DNA of 64,000 bases, from positions 40,682,305-40,746,304 of the forward strand of contig CM041115.1 of NCBI GenBank assembly GCA_023079485.1, given 5' to 3'. Of the stretch, positions 61,001 to 64,000 are shown one piece after another. This DNA comes from Archilochus colubris. Its lineage: Eukaryota > Chordata > Aves > Apodiformes > Trochilidae. The position numbers and the translations under genes are program-made. Positions within the stretch are counted from its first letter, which is position 1, and each line of letters starts with the position of its first letter. The notes under the pieces are model-generated. The model had not been told where the DNA came from. It made no database searches and saw only the letters and a list, made by a program, of their open reading frames with translations.

Positions 61001-64000
61001 ATTTTTTATTTGTATGGATCATACAGCTTGTGTTAGCAAAACCAAGCTGTGCCAAGGATTCAGTGTTCGGAGTATAGACACTTGACAACGCTTGTACCCA
61101 GGATACAGACTGGTCTCATTAGCAGGGCCACATATGATTGAGTGTGTGTGCATTGTATACCTTGGGAAATATGCTTTTTCAGGGTCATATGCTGTTGTAG
61201 CTATTAGATTATCAGAACTGGTGGGGTGAGTATGGTATACTGTCCCAAATATAGACTTCTGGTTATTTTGGTTCTCCTCATGGTGTTAATTCTGCAGCTT
61301 CAGGATTCCTGGAAGATAGGGATTAGTCTGCATTTCATCCACAGAGGAAGGACATTGAAAAGGTAATGACAGCAGATGAAACAGCATCAAAAAATGTGGA
61401 AAAATAACCTTTTCAGACTAGATATGATCAATGAGTTTGCCATTCCACTGCACATAGATTTGATGTAGAGACAGTCAAGTTCTACACTTGTTAAGGTTAT
61501 TATCATGTCATTCCTACCTCCTCTTTGCTTTGAGGGTTAACCAGTGCCAGGTTTCTTCTTACTGGTTACCTCAAACTCTATTCAAACTTTCCCATCCCCT
61601 TGAAAGTGAGAGGCAACTTTTGTATATCAGGCTTAATGGGATAAGAGTTATGGTCCTCCCATCTCTGATCTTGTCCCAGAAAGTTCAGTGAAAACTACAG
61701 TATTCCTTGATAAGTTTTAGCCATGCCTTCAGATGGATTTCTGCCCCCAGGTTCTGTTTGGAAATAGCCAAGTCCCAATACCTGTATCTGTAAATGCTAT
61801 GAATTAATCAGTGTGTGAACAAATGGTGGTGGAAAGAAAATGGTAAATTAGATTTGTATTCAGCAAGTAAAGAAGGTGCCGAGAAAATACCATTGAAATT
61901 TTTAGCACTGAAAATCTCTTTGAGCTTTTGACACTATAAATTAATCAAAATAGAATTATGGATTCAATCTTTTCCAAAACTGTTGGGCTGCTTCATGATA
62001 TACTAACTTTTATCAGTATACTTTAATTTTTCTGCAGATGTGATATGAAGAATATACTCTGCTATACTGTAGTTGAGTTCAGTGATTGTACTGACATCTA
62101 CTGGTATAACATTTTTAACATTTATGTGTACTATGTGTGGTAATAAAATGGGAAGGTTTTTATCACTCCCTGCAAGTACCCATTTTACTTTTTTATTTTT
62201 GCATTAAAACAACTATGTTAATATGTTCACAACTTACTAATAATGCAATATATTTTCAGGAACTGCATTTCCACTGAAATGAAATATATCATCACAAGGA
62301 CTGCAATTCAAGTGATTTGGTTGGTATTTTGGTTGTTATATCAACCAATTTGGTGATTGTTTTACCTCTCTTAGTGATGCATTGAAAGGAACTGGGGACA
62401 CTACAAGCTTATTCAGTACTAAACAAATGTCAGTGCAACTACATAAAAAGGACAGAACACATATTTAGCGGCAGGCACAGGTTCTCTACGTCAGAGTTTT
62501 AATAGCCCTAATATTGCTGAATTATCACTCTGACTGTGCAGATGTCCTGAAGTATGGCATCTGTCTGAGGGCAGAGAGACACACAACTCCCTCCTGCAGT
62601 CCAGTCAGCTCTGACTGAAATTACTTTGACACTTCTTGGAGGAGTGCTTAATTTATAGTTATCCAACCACATCATGAAATAGAATGGAATCCCATTATAA
62701 ATGAATGTGCTAAAAAAGCTAATGGGCAGGGAGCTGTATACGTATTATTGCTCTTCCTTCATGCCTTTAAAATACAAAAAGGCAAACAATCAAGAAATTT
62801 TAATGGTTCAGTAATAAATTAAAAATATAATTAAAGTAATAGCATTTTCAATGCAATATGCCCTCAGTCACTGAACACTTAAAGGAGGTAATGTCAGTCT
62901 TTTTTCACAAATCAGTCTGTAATCCTCAATAGATAACTTTTGCTGTATTTTAGATGTTTCTTTTCCTCAAAATCTGAGGAAGAAAAAGGTATGGTAAGAT
63001 GATACCTTTTAAACAATCTTTCATTGCTAGATTTCAAGTCATGTATCACAAAATGAGAATGTTCTCTTGAATTTTGGTTGTCTGGTTGCAGAGCAACATT
63101 TTTATCTTGACCAGAAGAGAAAGACACAATTCCAGTGGATAAATGGAAAAAACAAAGACTAGGAAATGAGATCCTCTGAGACCGAGCAAAAAACTTGTAT
63201 GTTCTATCTTTCCAAGGATCTTTGAAATAGTCTGTAAAATTATTAATAAAGAAATAAAGAAATAATAATAATAATAAAGAAATTATCAGGGTATGTATAG
63301 CTGCTTTTGCTTGATTTCTGTCTATGCACATTACTGAATCTACTTCATTAACATGATGAGCAAAACACCAATGTAAGACACTTTAGGATGGTGCTAGGTT
63401 GAACAGAGCAACCCTTGAAAAGGTTGTTTTATATTTTACCTGCATTCAGATAGGAAGTACAGTTTTACTCACTTCTTAAATGTGATTATATTTTCTGTCT
63501 CAGGTTTTGAACTTACCAAAACAATAAGAAAATGCTAAGTTTAGGAGGGAGCAGCAGTATTCTTTGTAAGTGATTAAATGCCTAATTTGGGAAGTGAAAA
63601 TATTGGCAGTTATCTTGATTATCAGTAGCTTTGGATATGAGGATATTTTGTACGTGTTAAGATCTCATATTCTTTGTAAATTAAACATCTTAATTACCTT
63701 AGATAAATCCTTTTTTTGCTTCACTCATTATAACAATACATATCTCTCTACAGTTTGCTCAGATAAATGGCTGATCAAGAACCATTTTAAATGCTTTCCC
63801 TCTACTAAGGTAAATCCCTCTAAAAATACAAAACCAATCTTGCTCTGAAAATATAACCAATCTTGCTCAATCTAATCATCTTGACATGACATGTTCCCTG
63901 TGTGGCATAAGTGTAAAGCATTAGGAATACAAAATAATTTACAACAAATGGTCATTATTTAAAAATATATTTATAAGAGTATTTGAGAAGGTATTTTAAA
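55017..64000. other. Unassigned AT-rich sequence, no gene seen
   Basis: About 9 kb with no recognised gene or transposon. A short (AAT)n/(GAAATAA) low-complexity run lies at 63241-63282. The longest open frames are 141 codons (60417-60842, +), 120 codons (60352-60714, +, overlapping it in another frame) and 139 codons (62912-63331, -). None shows a domain. The last includes the (AAT)n run and reads as an I/L/F-rich stretch there. I treat them as chance open frames. Confidence 0.45.
63241..63282. repeat. (AAT)n / GAAATAA low-complexity run
   Basis: About 40 bases of AATAA and AAT units with interspersed GAAATAA copies. A short microsatellite-like array. Confidence 0.8.

Noticed and set aside
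62912..63331. 139-codon minus-strand open frame with a hydrophobic N-terminal stretch resembling a membrane segment
   Set aside because: The hydrophobic stretch is encoded by an (AAT)n low-complexity run. The rest has no domain signature, and this length is not exceptional for chance in 64 kb.
1..64000. Bacterial-type systems (operons, CRISPR, toxin-antitoxin, phage) and intact endogenous retroviruses
   Set aside because: Nothing in either strand supports them. There are no long uninterrupted ORFs, no direct-repeat/spacer array, no paired LTRs and no gag/pol-like frames. The RT-like sequences are all CR1.

Overview
The window looks like non-coding vertebrate nuclear DNA, most probably from a bird. 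The evidence is AT-rich sequence with no operon-like coding, many microsatellites and poly(A)/poly(T) runs, and several 5'-truncated CR1 (chicken repeat 1, Jockey-group) LINEs. Three of these, possibly four, end in the ATTCTATG / ATTCTGTG short tandem repeats typical of avian CR1 3' ends, and others end in a single degenerate copy or carry only the complementary motif. I found no host protein-coding gene, no rRNA, tRNA or other RNA gene, no CRISPR array and no clear promoter. The longest open frames are CR1 remnants, open by chance, or stop-free because of base composition.

Layout. 1-505: CR1 3' end (+). 506-5041: unique-looking AT-rich DNA with an A/C-rich tract and a (CT)n-T23 tract. 5042-6208: CR1 (+) running from the reverse transcriptase (RT) region to the ORF2 stop and 3' tail. 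6209-10574: unique-looking. 10575-10845: old CR1 3' end (+). 12738-13760: pyrimidine-rich block whose core (12770-13651) is 882 bases without a purine, built from CCCTT and CCTT units. 13761-23194: unique-looking, with a (GT)18 microsatellite and a small CpG-rich patch. 23195-25300: two adjacent CR1 copies on the minus strand, one with the RT core deleted. 27625-28725: another minus-strand CR1. 28726-49644: about 21 kb without a recognisable CR1, holding several A/C- or T/G-rich tracts and poly(A)/(T) runs. 49645-50876 and 50882-52340: two plus-strand CR1 copies head to tail. 54745-55016: a short CR1 3' end (+). 55017-64000: unique-looking.

The only proteins that can be named are broken CR1 ORF2 products (endonuclease-RT linker, RT, C-terminal domain). 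All carry stops and frameshifts and none could support retrotransposition. The window could be intergenic or part of a large intron; sequence alone does not decide. I did not find an undescribed biological system. The most unusual structure is the 882-base homopurine-homopyrimidine tract. Next are the internally deleted and juxtaposed CR1 copies and a few candidate regulatory motifs, all offered at modest confidence.
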